A stretch of DNA of 64,000 nt. It comes from Nocardioides guangzhouensis. Its GTDB lineage: Bacteria; Actinomycetota; Actinomycetes; Propionibacteriales; Nocardioidaceae. Shown here piece after piece: positions 8,289-17,767 of this stretch (position 1 is the stretch's first letter; each line of letters begins with the position of its first letter). The DNA is taken from NCBI RefSeq assembly GCF_004519545.1, contig NZ_SDKM01000014.1, positions 59,763-123,762 on the forward strand, written 5' to 3'. Under the pieces are notes generated by a model, which saw nothing but the letters and a program-made list of their open reading frames with translations, was not told where the DNA came from and did no database searches. Made by a program: the position numbers and the translations under genes.

Positions 8289-11200
8289 TCAGTGGGCTCG
8301 AGGTTGGTCGGGGCAGGTCGTGCGGTAGTCCTCGGAGTCGAAGGCCTCCCGCCACTCTTCCCGGGTGAGGTTGCGGCCCGCCGCGCGGCAGGCGAAGCCT
8401 TGCCAGGCGGCCGGGTCGGTGTCCCACCGGAACACCTCTCCGCGGGAGTTCGCGACCTGGATGGTGTGCCCGTCGGGCAGGTACACCATCCCGACGTCGG
8501 TGTCCGGGCCGCTCGGCCGGAGGGTGGCCAGCCGTTCTCCGGTGGCGCCGTCCCAGAGGATCACCCGCCCGTCCGAGCCGCTGGTGGCGAACCGGGTTCC
8601 GTCGGGGTTGGCGTCCAGGCTCGTGCGGCTCCCTCGGTGGGCGAACACGGGGTCGCTGAGCCAGGTCCCCGAACGCAGGTCCACCACGCCTACCCAGCCG
8701 CCCTCTCCGGTCAGGGCGAGGCGCTCGCCGTCCGGGGAGACAGCCCCATCTGTCGCATACGGCTCCCAGCGCAGGTCGACCTCGTCCAGCACCCGGCCGG
8801 TTGCCGGGTCGACCACGGCGTACGCCGCGTCGTCCATGGCGAGCGCGATGACCCGACGCCCGTCGGGGGTGGGGAGCAGCTCGGTCAGCTGAGGGCCGTT
8901 CTGGGCCATGGCCGTGAACGCCCCTGAGGACGGCGTGGAGGCCCGGCGGCCGACTGGTGCCAACGTGTCGGCGTCCAGCGCCTGCACCGTGCCCTCTCGC
9001 TCGCCGACGACGACCCAGGCCCCGTCGCCCGTGAACGTGACGGCCCGGGCATGGTCGATGCCCGTCACCTCGCGCTCGGTGACCAGGCGTTCGTCCCGGG
9101 GGTCCCACACCTGGACGCGGTTGCCCATGGCCGTGGCGAGGCGTTCACCCGTCGGTGAGAAGGCCCCCAGGTTCGCGTACTCGCCTGCCACGGTGGAGTG
9201 CCGGCCGCTGGGGACCTGCGCCACGTCGAATCCCCGGGTCCGGCCGGATGTCGGGCTGGACCTGAAGTGCGCCACGGTGCGGCCGTCCGGGGCGACCACG
9301 GTCAGGGGTCCGAAGTCGCCGACCGCGCCGGTGACCCTGGAGACGAACCGGCGCTCGCCGCCGAGGTCCCAGACCAGGACCCCGCCCTCCAGGGACCCCG
9401 AGTAGAGCGTGTCCGAGTCGGGCGCGTAGGCCAGGTCGGTGACCTCCCCCGGGGGACCGTCCAGCTGCTCGACCAGCGCGCCCGTGCGTCGCGCCCACAC
9501 CAGGACGGTCCCGTCCACCGCGCCGGCGGCGACCAGTCGGCCGTCCTGGGAGAAGTCGACGGCAGTCACCCGGCTGGTGTGTCCGCGCAGGCGGGTGATC
9601 TCGCTCAAGGTGCCGGGGTGCAGCAGCGCGACGTCGGCACCGTCGTTCACGGCCAGCACCGCACCGTCCGGGCTGAGCCGGACCATGCGGGGGTCGTCAC
9701 GTCCCCGGGTCTCCGGCGACGGGGGCACGGTGGCGAGCCGTCGTCCGGACGCCGTGTCATACATCGTGATCCAGGTGGGGCCGCTCGAGACGACGATCAG
9801 CCTGGTCCCCGCCTGGTCGAGCGCGAAGTCCCAGAGCCCCCCGGGGGTCACCCGGCCGGTGGGTCGGTCGGGCCGATCCACGTCCCAGACGACCACGTCG
9901 GACTTGCCCACCTGCCGCCGCCACGTCTGTGCCGCGAGCCGCCGTCCGTCGCCGCTGTAGGCCGCACGCGGCCACCCATGCGGGTCCTGCCCGGGCGCGG
10001 TGAACTGGCGCGTCTCCCGGCCGGCCGTCCCCAGCTCGACGAGGGTGCTGCCGAAGGTGGTCAGCAAGTCCCCGTCCGCGGCGAACTCGACCCACGACCC
10101 TCCTAGGTCGCCAAACAAGGTCTCGTCGGACGTCTGTGACTCGGCGTCGAGGAACCGGAGCCGGTTGTCGTCCCGCACGGCGACACGTCGACCAACCGGG
10201 CTCGCGTCGATGTACGGGGGTCCGTTGGCCGCGACCACTCCGACCAGCGCCGGGCTCCTGGCCAGGGCGGCCAGCAGGCTGGCCCAGGTGTCGGGCGAGT
10301 CGTCCCGCCGTACCGCCTCGAGGGCCAGCAGCAGGGCCTGGCTGATGTCGTCGGTGCCTTGGGACAGGGTCGCGGCGCGCCGTGCCGAGGCGACCAGCCG
10401 TTCGGCTGCTGCCTGCTGGCTCTCCGACGCGGCCCGGTCCCGCTGGCGAATGGCGACGGCGCCGGCCACGCCGGCAGCCAGGGTGAGGGCGGCCGCGACG
10501 GCGACCAGGCCGCTGAGCCGCCGGCGGGTGCGGCGTCGGTAACGAGCCTCGCGCTCCTGGATCGCGGCTTCCTGGTCGGCGACCTGGCCGGCCCGGTCCA
10601 GGAAGTCCCGTTCGGTGTCGGTCAGGTCCGCGCCGGAGCGGCCCTGCCACTCCCGGGCGCGGATCAGTCGGTCGCCGCGGTAGAGCTCCGCGTCGGGTCG
10701 TCCCATCGCGTTCCAGGTCGCCGCAGCAGTGCTGAGGTGACGGAGGATGCGCTGTCCCTCCAGGTCGTCGTCGAGCCAGCCGCGGAGCCGCGGCCAGGCG
10801 CGGGCAAGCGTCTCGTGGGCCAGGGCGAGCGCGTCGGCGTCGACAGTGACCAGCCTGGCCCGGACCAGCATCTCGACCAGCTGCTGGTGGGCGGGGTCGG
10901 CCGGGATCGCACCTCGCGGGACCCAGGAACGCATGGGCTCTCCGTCCGGGGCCAGGGTGAGCATGCGCAGCATCAGGTCCCGCAACCGGGACCGCTCGCC
11001 CTCCGGCAGCTCGTCGTAGAGCTGCTCCGCTGAGCGAGCGACAGCCCCGCGGATGCCTCCGGACGCCCGGTAGCCCTCCACGGTGAGGGTGCGGCCCTCA
11101 CGCCGCTCCCATGTCTCGCGCAGTGCGTGCGAGAGCAGCGGGAGCGCACCGGGGTCGTCGCGGACCTCGTGCAGGACCAGGTCGACCAGACCGGGCTCGA

Positions 11201-12488
11201 GGAGCAGCGCCGCCTCCCGGGCCGGGCCCTCGATCGCCTCCCGGAGCTTGTCCTCACCCAGCGGGCCAAGCACCGCCAGCCCCCGCTCGGCGAGGCGGCC
11301 GAACCCAGGCAGCCCCGACAGGTCCCCGAACCGGTCGGCCCGCACGGCCAGGACCAGACGCCGCCGTTCGGTGGCGCCTACGAGTTCTGCTGCGAGGCTG
11401 GCCCGCTGCGTGGCCGACGGGCACCCGGCCATGACTTCCTCGAACTGGTCGAGCACCAGCACCGTGCTGCCGTCGCCCTCGGCCAGCTCGGTCAGCAGGT
11501 CGTCGTGGCCGGTGCCGGCGGGCGGGACAACGCACGTGATGCCCTCGCGGGTGAGCGCGGCGACCAGCCCGGCGCGAAGCAACGAGGACTTGCCGCTCCC
11601 CGACGCACCGACCAGGACCAGGACCCCCTCCTTGTCCAGCCGGCTGCGGCAGCCAGCCAGGTCCAGGGTCCTGCCGAAGAAGAAGTCGGCGTCGGCCACG
11701 TCGTACGGCAGCAGTCCGGGATAGGGGCACCGGGCGGTCGGGCGGGGGAGGGCAGTGGCCGCGCTGAGCGCGGGGTCCTGCCGCAGCATCGCCCGTTCGA
11801 GCTCCACGAGCTCGGGGCCGGGGTCCAGGGCGAGCTCGCGGAACAGCATCTCCCGGGCCCGGCGCAGCGTGGCGAGCGCCTCCGCCTGCGCCCCGGACAG
11901 GTACTGGGCCAGGGCCAGCAGCGCCCACCGCCGTTCCCGGACCGGTGCCTGCGCCACCCGGGCGCGCGCCTCGGCGAGGATCCCCGCCTGCTGGCCCACC
12001 CGCAGGCTGGCGTCGAGCACCAGCTCCTCGGCCTCCAGCCGCAGTTCGTCGAGCCGCTGCGCCTCGGCCTGCGCCGGCGGCCATTCCTCCACGTCGCCGA
12101 GGGCCGGCCCACGCCAGAGGGCCAAAGCCTCCCGGAGGGCCAGGATGGCGCGATCGGGCTCGTCGAGGGCGAGCATCTGGTGCCCCTTGGCGACCAGGCG
12201 CTCGAAGCGGCGGGCATCGATGTCGTCATCGGTGACAGCCAGCCGGTAACCGTGCGGCGAGGTCACGATCGAGCGCGCACCCAGCACCTTGCGCAGCCGG
12301 TTCACGCAGCCGGGGACCACCTTGTTCCACGACGCGGGCGGCTGGTCGGGCCACAAGGCGTCCGCGAGCTGATCCATCGAGGTCGCCGAGCCCCCGCGGA
12401 CCACCAGAGCGGAGAGCACCACCCGATCGCGTGGCGAGAGCGAGCCGTCGCCGTCGACGGTGAGCGGGCCGAGCACGCCGATGCCCAT
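8289..12488 (-). CDS. SARP-STAND-WD40 transcriptional regulator
   Basis: A 1399-residue regulator. Residues 1-95 form the winged-helix SARP DNA-binding domain and about 100-250 the BTAD helical domain. From PYPGLLPYD (about 255) comes an nSTAND1-type NTPase with Walker A GASGSGKS (about 294-301) and Walker B LVLDQFEE (about 344-351). A membrane helix lies at about 657-680, and WD40-like repeats fill the C-terminal half, enough for two propellers. SARP-STAND proteins switch secondary metabolism or development after sensing a partner on the propeller. The start is the ATG of MGIGVLGPLTVDG; the ribosome site is weak. It faces a small exported protein across SARP-like repeats. Confidence 0.9.
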   Translation of the reverse strand: MGIGVLGPLTVDGDGSLSPRDRVVLSALVVRGGSATSMDQLADALWPDQPPASWNKVVPGCVNRLRKVLGARSIVTSPHGYRLAVTDDDIDARRFERLVAKGHQMLALDEPDRAILALREALALWRGPALGDVEEWPPAQAEAQRLDELRLEAEELVLDASLRVGQQAGILAEARARVAQAPVRERRWALLALAQYLSGAQAEALATLRRAREMLFRELALDPGPELVELERAMLRQDPALSAATALPRPTARCPYPGLLPYDVADADFFFGRTLDLAGCRSRLDKEGVLVLVGASGSGKSSLLRAGLVAALTREGITCVVPPAGTGHDDLLTELAEGDGSTVLVLDQFEEVMAGCPSATQRASLAAELVGATERRRLVLAVRADRFGDLSGLPGFGRLAERGLAVLGPLGEDKLREAIEGPAREAALLLEPGLVDLVLHEVRDDPGALPLLSHALRETWERREGRTLTVEGYRASGGIRGAVARSAEQLYDELPEGERSRLRDLMLRMLTLAPDGEPMRSWVPRGAIPADPAHQQLVEMLVRARLVTVDADALALAHETLARAWPRLRGWLDDDLEGQRILRHLSTAAATWNAMGRPDAELYRGDRLIRAREWQGRSGADLTDTERDFLDRAGQVADQEAAIQEREARYRRRTRRRLSGLVAVAAALTLAAGVAGAVAIRQRDRAASESQQAAAERLVASARRAATLSQGTDDISQALLLALEAVRRDDSPDTWASLLAALARSPALVGVVAANGPPYIDASPVGRRVAVRDDNRLRFLDAESQTSDETLFGDLGGSWVEFAADGDLLTTFGSTLVELGTAGRETRQFTAPGQDPHGWPRAAYSGDGRRLAAQTWRRQVGKSDVVVWDVDRPDRPTGRVTPGGLWDFALDQAGTRLIVVSSGPTWITMYDTASGRRLATVPPSPETRGRDDPRMVRLSPDGAVLAVNDGADVALLHPGTLSEITRLRGHTSRVTAVDFSQDGRLVAAGAVDGTVLVWARRTGALVEQLDGPPGEVTDLAYAPDSDTLYSGSLEGGVLVWDLGGERRFVSRVTGAVGDFGPLTVVAPDGRTVAHFRSSPTSGRTRGFDVAQVPSGRHSTVAGEYANLGAFSPTGERLATAMGNRVQVWDPRDERLVTEREVTGIDHARAVTFTGDGAWVVVGEREGTVQALDADTLAPVGRRASTPSSGAFTAMAQNGPQLTELLPTPDGRRVIALAMDDAAYAVVDPATGRVLDEVDLRWEPYATDGAVSPDGERLALTGEGGWVGVVDLRSGTWLSDPVFAHRGSRTSLDANPDGTRFATSGSDGRVILWDGATGERLATLRPSGPDTDVGMVYLPDGHTIQVANSRGEVFRWDTDPAAWQGFACRAAGRNLTREEWREAFDSEDYRTTCPDQPRAH

Positions 12489-12526
12489 GGAGCCAATGTG
12501 CAGGCGCCGGTTCGAGCAGGTCAACG

Positions 12527-12571
12527 CCCCTGATAACGAACTGATACCGCGACGACGCCCCCCTGATAACG
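12527..12571. promoter_or_regulatory. Three direct repeats with SARP-operator spacing
   Basis: The 8-mer TGATAACG, TGATACCG, TGATAACG starts at 12531, 12542 and 12564, so the spacing is 11 and then 22 bases. SARP proteins are known to bind heptamer direct repeats whose spacing is a multiple of 11. The repeats lie in the intergenic region between the SARP gene and the divergent small gene, reading toward the latter. The outer copies are identical over 12 bases (CCCCTGATAACG). Confidence 0.65.
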
Positions 12572-12626
12572 GCCCTCGGTGCGCTTGTCGGCAACCACCC
12601 GTTCCACCACACCAAGGAGCACCGCC

Positions 12627-13004
12627 ATGAACACCAACAGCGCCATCACCCGCCTGACGGGCCCGCTCGCCGCAACCAACCTGTCCACCAACCTGGCCCT
12701 CGCCCTGTCCGCGGTCTCGCTGGCCGCACTCGCCACTGCCTGCGGTTCCGAGACCGACCCGTCCGACCCGGTCACCCGCTCGGACAACGTCGCGGAAGCA
12801 GCCCAGAACTACGGCCGCGACCCGTGGGAGCAGCGGTTCCCGGCGGTCTACAGCGACCGGGTGCTCTCCGATTCCGCAGAGGCGTGGACGCGGCGGCTCG
12901 AGGCGCTCCAACACCGCACCGCCGGTCCCTACGATCAGGACCCGGACACCTCCGCGGAGGCGTGGACGCGTCGGCTCGAGGCGGTCCAGGGCACGAGCGA
13001 CTAG
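12627..13004 (+). CDS. Small exported repeat protein divergent from the SARP regulator
   Basis: A 125-residue protein with strong AAGGAG ribosome site. The N-terminus is a signal sequence (hydrophobic stretch about 23-38) ending in LATACGS, an acceptable though imperfect lipobox with Cys39. The mature part carries the 13-residue motif SAEAWTRRLEA(L/V)Q twice, coded at 12873-12911 and 12951-12989, exactly 26 codons apart. I do not recognise the family. Position and repeats suggest a target or partner of the SARP-STAND protein. Confidence 0.7.
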   Translation: MNTNSAITRLTGPLAATNLSTNLALALSAVSLAALATACGSETDPSDPVTRSDNVAEAAQNYGRDPWEQRFPAVYSDRVLSDSAEAWTRRLEALQHRTAGPYDQDPDTSAEAWTRRLEAVQGTSD

Positions 13005-13638
13005 CGTTCCCGCTGGCCTCACGAAGAGGCCGGCCTCCGGACGGTCGGGCCTCGCCCACGTCGTCCCGGGCAGGCGTCCGTAGTCCTCGGCCGCCTCGCT
13101 GAGACGACGTACGTCAAGGCCCACACGGCGCGCGATGCGCCGCGCGACGACCCAGGCATCGACGTGCCAGTTCGGAGGAGTGCAGGCCAGTGCAGGTGGG
13201 TCGCTGACCTGCGGAAACGTCTTCGGACGGATGACGGCCCTTCTCCCCCACCTTGCACCTGGTGCGGACCGATTGGGACTGGCGATGACTGTCGGACCGG
13301 CCCGTCCCCTCGTAGCTGCCGCTGCTGAGGTCGCCGTGCGGTGTGTCAGGAGTCGAGCTTGCTCGATCGCGGAGCGACGCGTCCGCGCTCTTGGCTCGCC
13401 GGGCGGCGACCGGACAATCGACGGCGAGGGGACGGGACTCGTGTGTGCCTGCACGGGCACCGAGGCTCGGCGAGGCCGGCGCGCCAGCGCCGCAACGCAG
13501 CCGGGTCGCGCCGGCGGAGCCGGCGCCTTGAGCCTTGATCGGCACCCTGTCACGGGGCGTCCCCGTGGGGCGCCTGAGGACACTGCTGGTGCGATCGAGA
13601 GCCGGGCCCGACAGCGCCGTCCCCGACAGAGTGGCTCT
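13005..13638. other. Intergenic stretch, no gene recognised
   Basis: About 630 bases with open frames on both strands, but none with a ribosome site, a recognisable motif or a natural protein composition. I see no repeat, RNA gene or mobile element remnant. Confidence 0.5.
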
Positions 13639-14007
13639 TCAGGGTCTGCAAATGCTCGCGACCAGCTCAGCGATGATCTCGACGCCGGTGTGCCGATCCG
13701 AGACGAGGGGCCGCTGAATGGCGGCGCGAACTTCCGGCGTTTCCGTGAATCGGGCGCGGCCCTCCGGCATCGACTCGAAGAGGCCCGCCTCGGAGAGCAA
13801 CCTGAGCCTGGCGTCACTCGTGGACATCGAGTCCGCGACGGTGGCGGCATCGAGCAGCGCCATTCCAGCGCGTGCCGTGTCCTGCACTCCGGTGACATCG
13901 GCGGACATCGAGAAGGCGGCGGCCCGTTCGCGGAGGTACTGAGCAAGGGCAGCGCCTCGCGCATCCGGTGACCAGCCGTCCGCGGAGCGCCTCCGTTCCT
14001 CGGGCAT
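13639..14007 (-). CDS. Uncharacterised small cytosolic protein
   Basis: A 122-residue soluble protein with the composition of a real gene: helical N-terminal half (LAQYLRERAAAFSMSADVTGVQDTARAGMALLDAA) and a second part reading SEAGLFESMPEGRARFTETPEVRAAIQRPL. No catalytic motif is evident. The start at MPEERRRS is uncertain because no strong ribosome site precedes it. It lies alone in an accessory region and I cannot assign a function. Confidence 0.5.
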   Translation of the reverse strand: MPEERRRSADGWSPDARGAALAQYLRERAAAFSMSADVTGVQDTARAGMALLDAATVADSMSTSDARLRLLSEAGLFESMPEGRARFTETPEVRAAIQRPLVSDRHTGVEIIAELVASICRP

Positions 14008-14916
14008 CAGACAGCTCGCCGGTGAGTTGACATGCGCATTGCTCCGTTCCGCTGACAATCCCGTGGGTGAGGACGCCAAGCCGCGTCTTAGTCAGGTGGC
14101 GTCCAACGTACTCTCCCGGGGTCGGGCAGCTCGTTGGCTGTCTGGGTGGCGCGCCTTCAGACTGCTCGAATGCTTCCACGCCCGGGACCTTGGGGGCCGG
14201 GTCACGTGTGCGTGACCCGCCGCAAAGATGACGGCGTGCGGACTTGCGCCTGATTCGCCACGGTCAGCTTGGCCGCGGCTGGCCAGCCGGTTCAATGGTG
14301 CTGCACGGCAACGATCAGCAACGCGGATGCGCGATGCCGGTCAGCCGGACTCACCCGCAGGGCCGCTGCTCCGCTGTCTGGAGCAGCGGGAACGAGAGAG
14401 CCGCCCGAGGCCCCCGACCTCGAGCGACACAACCGATGGCGCTGATTGCCTTTCCCCCGCCGAAACTCGGCCTCGCCAGCATCCTCTTGGGCGTCAATCA
14501 CCCTTAGAGGTGGTATGTCGTAGATGACCAGCTTGTCCACCCTCCAACGCAGCCGCCTCGTCTCCTGACCCCCGCTGGAGACGGAGCGGTCTACGGACAC
14601 GCGATGTGGTCGGGGTCCGCGACCCACAGTGCTTGTGCCGGGCGCGCGGGCGCGGTCGACGGCATCCGGCAGATCACTTCGTCGTAGTCCGGGCGCGCCT
14701 GACTCCATCCCCTGGTTGGCGCCAACCGTGGAAGCTCCTTGCATCGTTCGGGAGCGAAGCAACCGTGTCCCCCAGATCGCACGATCAGGGGCCCTGGTTG
14801 GGAGCGTTGCATGCTCAGTGGGCTGGCGTTTCACGGCCGACGTATGCTCGAGGCAGGTCGATGGAGCGCCGATGCATCCTGCGTCGGTCCGGCGGCCGCC
14901 AGGAGAGGCGGACGTC
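14008..14916. other. Intergenic stretch, no gene recognised
   Basis: About 900 bases before the first DUF5994 gene. Several frames are open on both strands but give Arg/Pro/Gly-rich, motif-free translations. Nothing resembling an RNA gene or a repeat was found. Decayed coding sequence is possible given the remnants nearby. Confidence 0.45.
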
Positions 14917-15312
14917 TTGCGTGCCTCGGAGTTCGCCTACCCGTACCGCCACGCGCAGGCGCTCGGGGTGCTCCGGTTGCATCTCGCGCCGACCTTGGGG
15001 GGTGCTCCAGCAGCCGGGGTGTGGTGGCCCCACGGTCGGGACCTCACCCGCGAAGGACCGCATCTGGTAGATGACTTCCCCAAGCGACGCGGACGGATCG
15101 ACAGATTGGTCTACTCCCCGGGCGACTGGGACGTGGTGGCCGAGGAGGTGTTCACCAGACACGGCCGGATCAAGGTGGGTTTCCTTCCCGCACGTCGGAC
15201 CGGCGGCCTGGTCCTGCTGCGGCTGTTGGGCTCGGAGATCATCCGGCTCCGGGTCGTATGGGTGGCTCCCCGAACGGACCCCGGCGAAGATCGGCCTTCC
15301 TCCCGGGCGTAG
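14917..15312 (+). CDS. DUF5994 family protein, copy 1
   Basis: A 131-residue member of the actinobacterial DUF5994 family, showing GVWWPHGRDLTREG, then a VYSPGDWD segment and a VKVGF-like strand, in the same order as copies 2 and 3. The TTG start was chosen because it sits in GAGAGGCGGACGTC-TTG, the same context as the ATG of copy 2 (GAGAGGCGGACGTC-ATG); an upstream ATG at 14872 is possible. It ends early compared with copy 3, soon after RTDPGE. Function of the family is unknown. Confidence 0.65.
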   Translation: MRASEFAYPYRHAQALGVLRLHLAPTLGGAPAAGVWWPHGRDLTREGPHLVDDFPKRRGRIDRLVYSPGDWDVVAEEVFTRHGRIKVGFLPARRTGGLVLLRLLGSEIIRLRVVWVAPRTDPGEDRPSSRA

Positions 15313-15380
15313 AGTTGGGCCTGACTGACCGGCGATGAGACCTCCATCCGGACGCCCGCTCCGGTCGAGAGGCGGACGTC

Positions 15381-15917
15381 ATGTCGACGTCGAACGGTCC
15401 GGTGGATATCTCCGAGGTCCCGACGCGGGGCCGTGGTCCGCTGCGGATGCGCATCACCGAGCAGCCCGGCAGAGACCATCTGGACGGCGGGTGGTGGCCC
15501 CAGAGCCGCGACCTGGCGATCGAACTGTCCGACCTGGTCGACCACTTGCCCGCGCGATTGGGGCGGTTCGTCAGCGCGTTGATCTCGCCGCGTGACTGGG
15601 GCCCCGTTCCGCGGCGCATTCCTGTCGCCGGTGGTCACGTGAGGGTCGGTTCGTTGTCCCGCGGCCACGTCCACTTGGTCCATCTCACGAGTTCGGCCCG
15701 GACCGTGCTGCGCCTCCTGGTCGTACCGCCCGACTTCACTCGGGGTGACGACGCTCTGCTGGCTGCGGCCACCACGGGCAATGCGTCCTCGGCCGCGGAC
15801 CTTCTCGACGAGGTCATCGAAGACCCGGACAGCCGCCCGATGGACCACTGGGCGGACGACGGCGAACCATGGTGGGCACCCCACCCCGTTGCGCCTTCGT
15901 TCCGGACAAGCAGGTGA
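15381..15917 (+). CDS. DUF5994 family protein, copy 2
   Basis: A 178-residue DUF5994 protein: DGGWWPQSRDLAIELSDLVDHL, ISPRDWG, VRVGSLSRGHVHLVHL and RLLVVPPDF follow the family pattern. It has a longer acidic and Trp-containing tail than copy 3. Its stop overlaps the next start (GTGA), so it heads a compact group of four small genes (15381-16755). Confidence 0.75.
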   Translation: MSTSNGPVDISEVPTRGRGPLRMRITEQPGRDHLDGGWWPQSRDLAIELSDLVDHLPARLGRFVSALISPRDWGPVPRRIPVAGGHVRVGSLSRGHVHLVHLTSSARTVLRLLVVPPDFTRGDDALLAAATTGNASSAADLLDEVIEDPDSRPMDHWADDGEPWWAPHPVAPSFRTSR

Positions 15918-16168
15918 CCGTGGCCTACGTGATGCTCTACGGGAACGGCTGGACCCAGCGCTGGCGGATCGCTGCCGGTATGGAAGAACAAGTCCGCGCC
16001 CAGCTCTCCCAAGTCGGCACGGACTCCACCGGGAAGCTCTCCGTGGTCGATCCCGGATCTGAGGTCGAAGCCACGCTCGTGGTCTCGTGGGCGCTGGTCG
16101 CGGCCGCTGTGGTGCTGGACGGATCGAGTGGAGCCGGGGACAGCGACTCGACTGGCCAGTACGCCTGA
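15914..16168 (+). CDS. Small uncharacterised protein coupled to DUF5994 copy 2
   Basis: An 84-residue protein whose GTG overlaps the preceding stop by four bases, which favours a real start here over an ATG 45 bases upstream. It reads as alternating strands (VAYVMLYGNGW, EATLVVSWALVAAAVVL) with a polar tail. A weak resemblance to the 76-residue protein at 16525 in the final strand is noted. Function unknown. Confidence 0.5.
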   Translation: MTVAYVMLYGNGWTQRWRIAAGMEEQVRAQLSQVGTDSTGKLSVVDPGSEVEATLVVSWALVAAAVVLDGSSGAGDSDSTGQYA

Positions 16169-16207
16169 CGACGACCGCCGATGGACGAGAGGAATGAAGG
16201 GCCGATC

Positions 16208-16528
16208 ATGAAGTTCATCATCGAGACGAATCTGGCAAGCAAGCCGGCGTGGTGGCTGCTCGATGACGACAACCGGGTTGTCGCCTGGGCTGGGCGGACC
16301 TTCGCCAGCCTTGCGTATGCAGATGAGGCGGCTCATGACTTCCGGGTCAACGCCGATGATCCCGACTACCGGGTCCAGGCCAAGCGTGGTGGCCTGTGGC
16401 TGTGGACAGCCTGGCGCCCCGAGGGGATCCGAGTCGCTGTCTCGGGTGACTGGTTCCCCAGCGAGGGGGCCGCCCGCGACGCGGCCCGGCGAGTGCAGCA
16501 GCAGGCCTGCACCGCCATCGGCCCATGA
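16208..16528 (+). CDS. YegP/DUF1508-like small protein
   Basis: A 106-residue protein built from two similar halves. Each half has a Trp-containing beta segment followed by a helix (AWWLLDDDNRVVAWAG... ADEAAHDF, and LWLWTAWRPEGIRVAVSG... EGAARDAARRV), the pattern of tandem DUF1508 repeats. The ATG follows GAAGGG. It overlaps the next gene by four bases (ATGA). The family is small, soluble and of unknown activity; the assignment is by pattern only. Confidence 0.55.
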   Translation: MKFIIETNLASKPAWWLLDDDNRVVAWAGRTFASLAYADEAAHDFRVNADDPDYRVQAKRGGLWLWTAWRPEGIRVAVSGDWFPSEGAARDAARRVQQQACTAIGP

Positions 16529-16755
16529 CCACGGCCAGCACGGTGCTTCGTGTCCGGCTCGTCGGCGGTAGCAGCATGGATGTCACGTACGAAGATCCAG
16601 AGGCAGGGAGCGATGCCGAAGCGATCGACAACGTCGTCGCCACACTGTCGAACGATTCGGGCGTCCTTCGTTGCCGGCATGGCGATCGACTACTGGTGTT
16701 GTACGCACGGGGCATTGCAGCCGTCGAGGTAGCTCCACGGGGAGCGGTCCTTTGA
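16525..16755 (+). CDS. Small uncharacterised protein
   Basis: A 76-residue protein coupled by ATGA overlap to the preceding gene. It shows a beta-rich N-terminus, an acidic helix (DAEAIDNVVATL), and ends with LLVLYARGIAAVEVAPRG. It closes the four-gene set that starts with DUF5994 copy 2. No motif is recognised. Confidence 0.5.
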   Translation: MTTASTVLRVRLVGGSSMDVTYEDPEAGSDAEAIDNVVATLSNDSGVLRCRHGDRLLVLYARGIAAVEVAPRGAVL

Positions 16756-16850
16756 ACACCTCGACGGCGCGGCGCGACGCCGGCGACGCCCCTCAGCGAT
16801 GCTCGCGCGTCAACGCGTTCAGCGTCCTCGCGGGCCCCGTCGCTGGTGGG

Positions 16851-17432
16851 TCAGGCGGGGTCGTCGAAGCGCGGCGGGCTGGGCGTCTCCCCGGTGACCG
16901 AAGCGACGATCCCGGCGGCCACGTCCCGAAATTGCGGTTCTGATGCTGGGATGCGCTGCGGAGGATCGCGAACGCCTGGTCGTGGGTGCAATCTTGCTGG
17001 GCCATCAGGATCCCGAGTGCCTGGTCGATCCCCGCCCTGGTGGCCAGGGCATCGCGCAGCTGCTCGGTCAGTTGGGTGTGCTCGGCTTGGCGTCTGGCGA
17101 CAGACAGCGCCGCCGATGCCTGGACCGCGAAGAACTCGGCCCTCTGCCGCTCTGCATCGCCCAAGGCATCGGTTGCACGTGAGTAGAGGTTCAAGGCTCC
17201 GTAGGTCTTCCCATTGATGCTCAGGGGCAGGGAGAGCGAGCTGCGGGCACCGTATCCGAGGGCGTTGGTGACGTAGGTGACCCAGCGGTCCTCGCGTGTC
17301 AGGTCACGGACGACCGTAACCTGATCGGTGCGGCCCGCTCACGGTGGGGGTGGCCATCAGGAGGTTGGCCAGCTCAGCCAGCCCTGTCGCCAGCTCGGGA
17401 GGCAACGAAGACCTGTCATCGCTCCGGTCCAT
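16851..17432 (-). pseudogene. GAF-ANTAR regulator, broken by deletion and frameshift
   Basis: Three pieces of one protein lie in different frames. The start MDRSDDRSSLPPELATG...LLMATPTVS runs in one frame. It then shifts near 17345 into RDLTREDRWVTYVTNALG...GALNLYSR, the end of a GAF domain; roughly 70 codons of GAF are missing. An ANTAR domain follows (ATRAGIDQALGILMAQQ) and shifts again near 16930. Adding one base there restores NFRDVAAGIVASV and a natural stop at 16851. Intact proteins of this type bind nascent RNA to prevent termination. The second shift alone could be a sequencing error, but the GAF deletion could not. Confidence 0.7.
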
Positions 17433-17767
17433 CGCGCTGCCAACTGACCGGTGACGACCGCCTGGCCGGCCACCGCTCGTCCCGAACACCGGGAACGACA
17501 TCACCTTTGTTGGCAATGCGCGAGAGACTCTCGGCCTGACCAGGCTACCCCCGTTGTTCATGCGCACGAGGCGTTGAGCTCGATGGATCCCGGGGCCTAC
17601 CCTGAAGGCAAGGTTCGGTGAACAGCCCAGCATCGTGGTACGAGGCTCCGTGAAGTGCCGGCACTTTCGTGGGGCCACGGATGTTGGCGCTGAACGGGGA
17701 ATCGACGTGGCCACCGAATTCGAAGCACAACCCCCGCGGGTGGCCGATACTGCCCGAGCAGGGGCCG
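17433..17767. other. Intergenic stretch, no gene recognised
   Basis: About 330 bases between the two pseudogenes. No convincing frame, repeat or RNA gene is visible. Confidence 0.4.

Noticed and set aside
8300..12500. Long open frames on the strand opposite the SARP-STAND gene and inside several other large genes
   Set aside because: They are shadows of GC-rich coding sequence, giving Arg/Pro/Ala-rich translations without motifs or ribosome sites.
13005..14916. Possible genes between the small exported protein and the first DUF5994 gene
   Set aside because: Apart from the ORF at 13639-14007, frames are motif-free and without ribosome sites.
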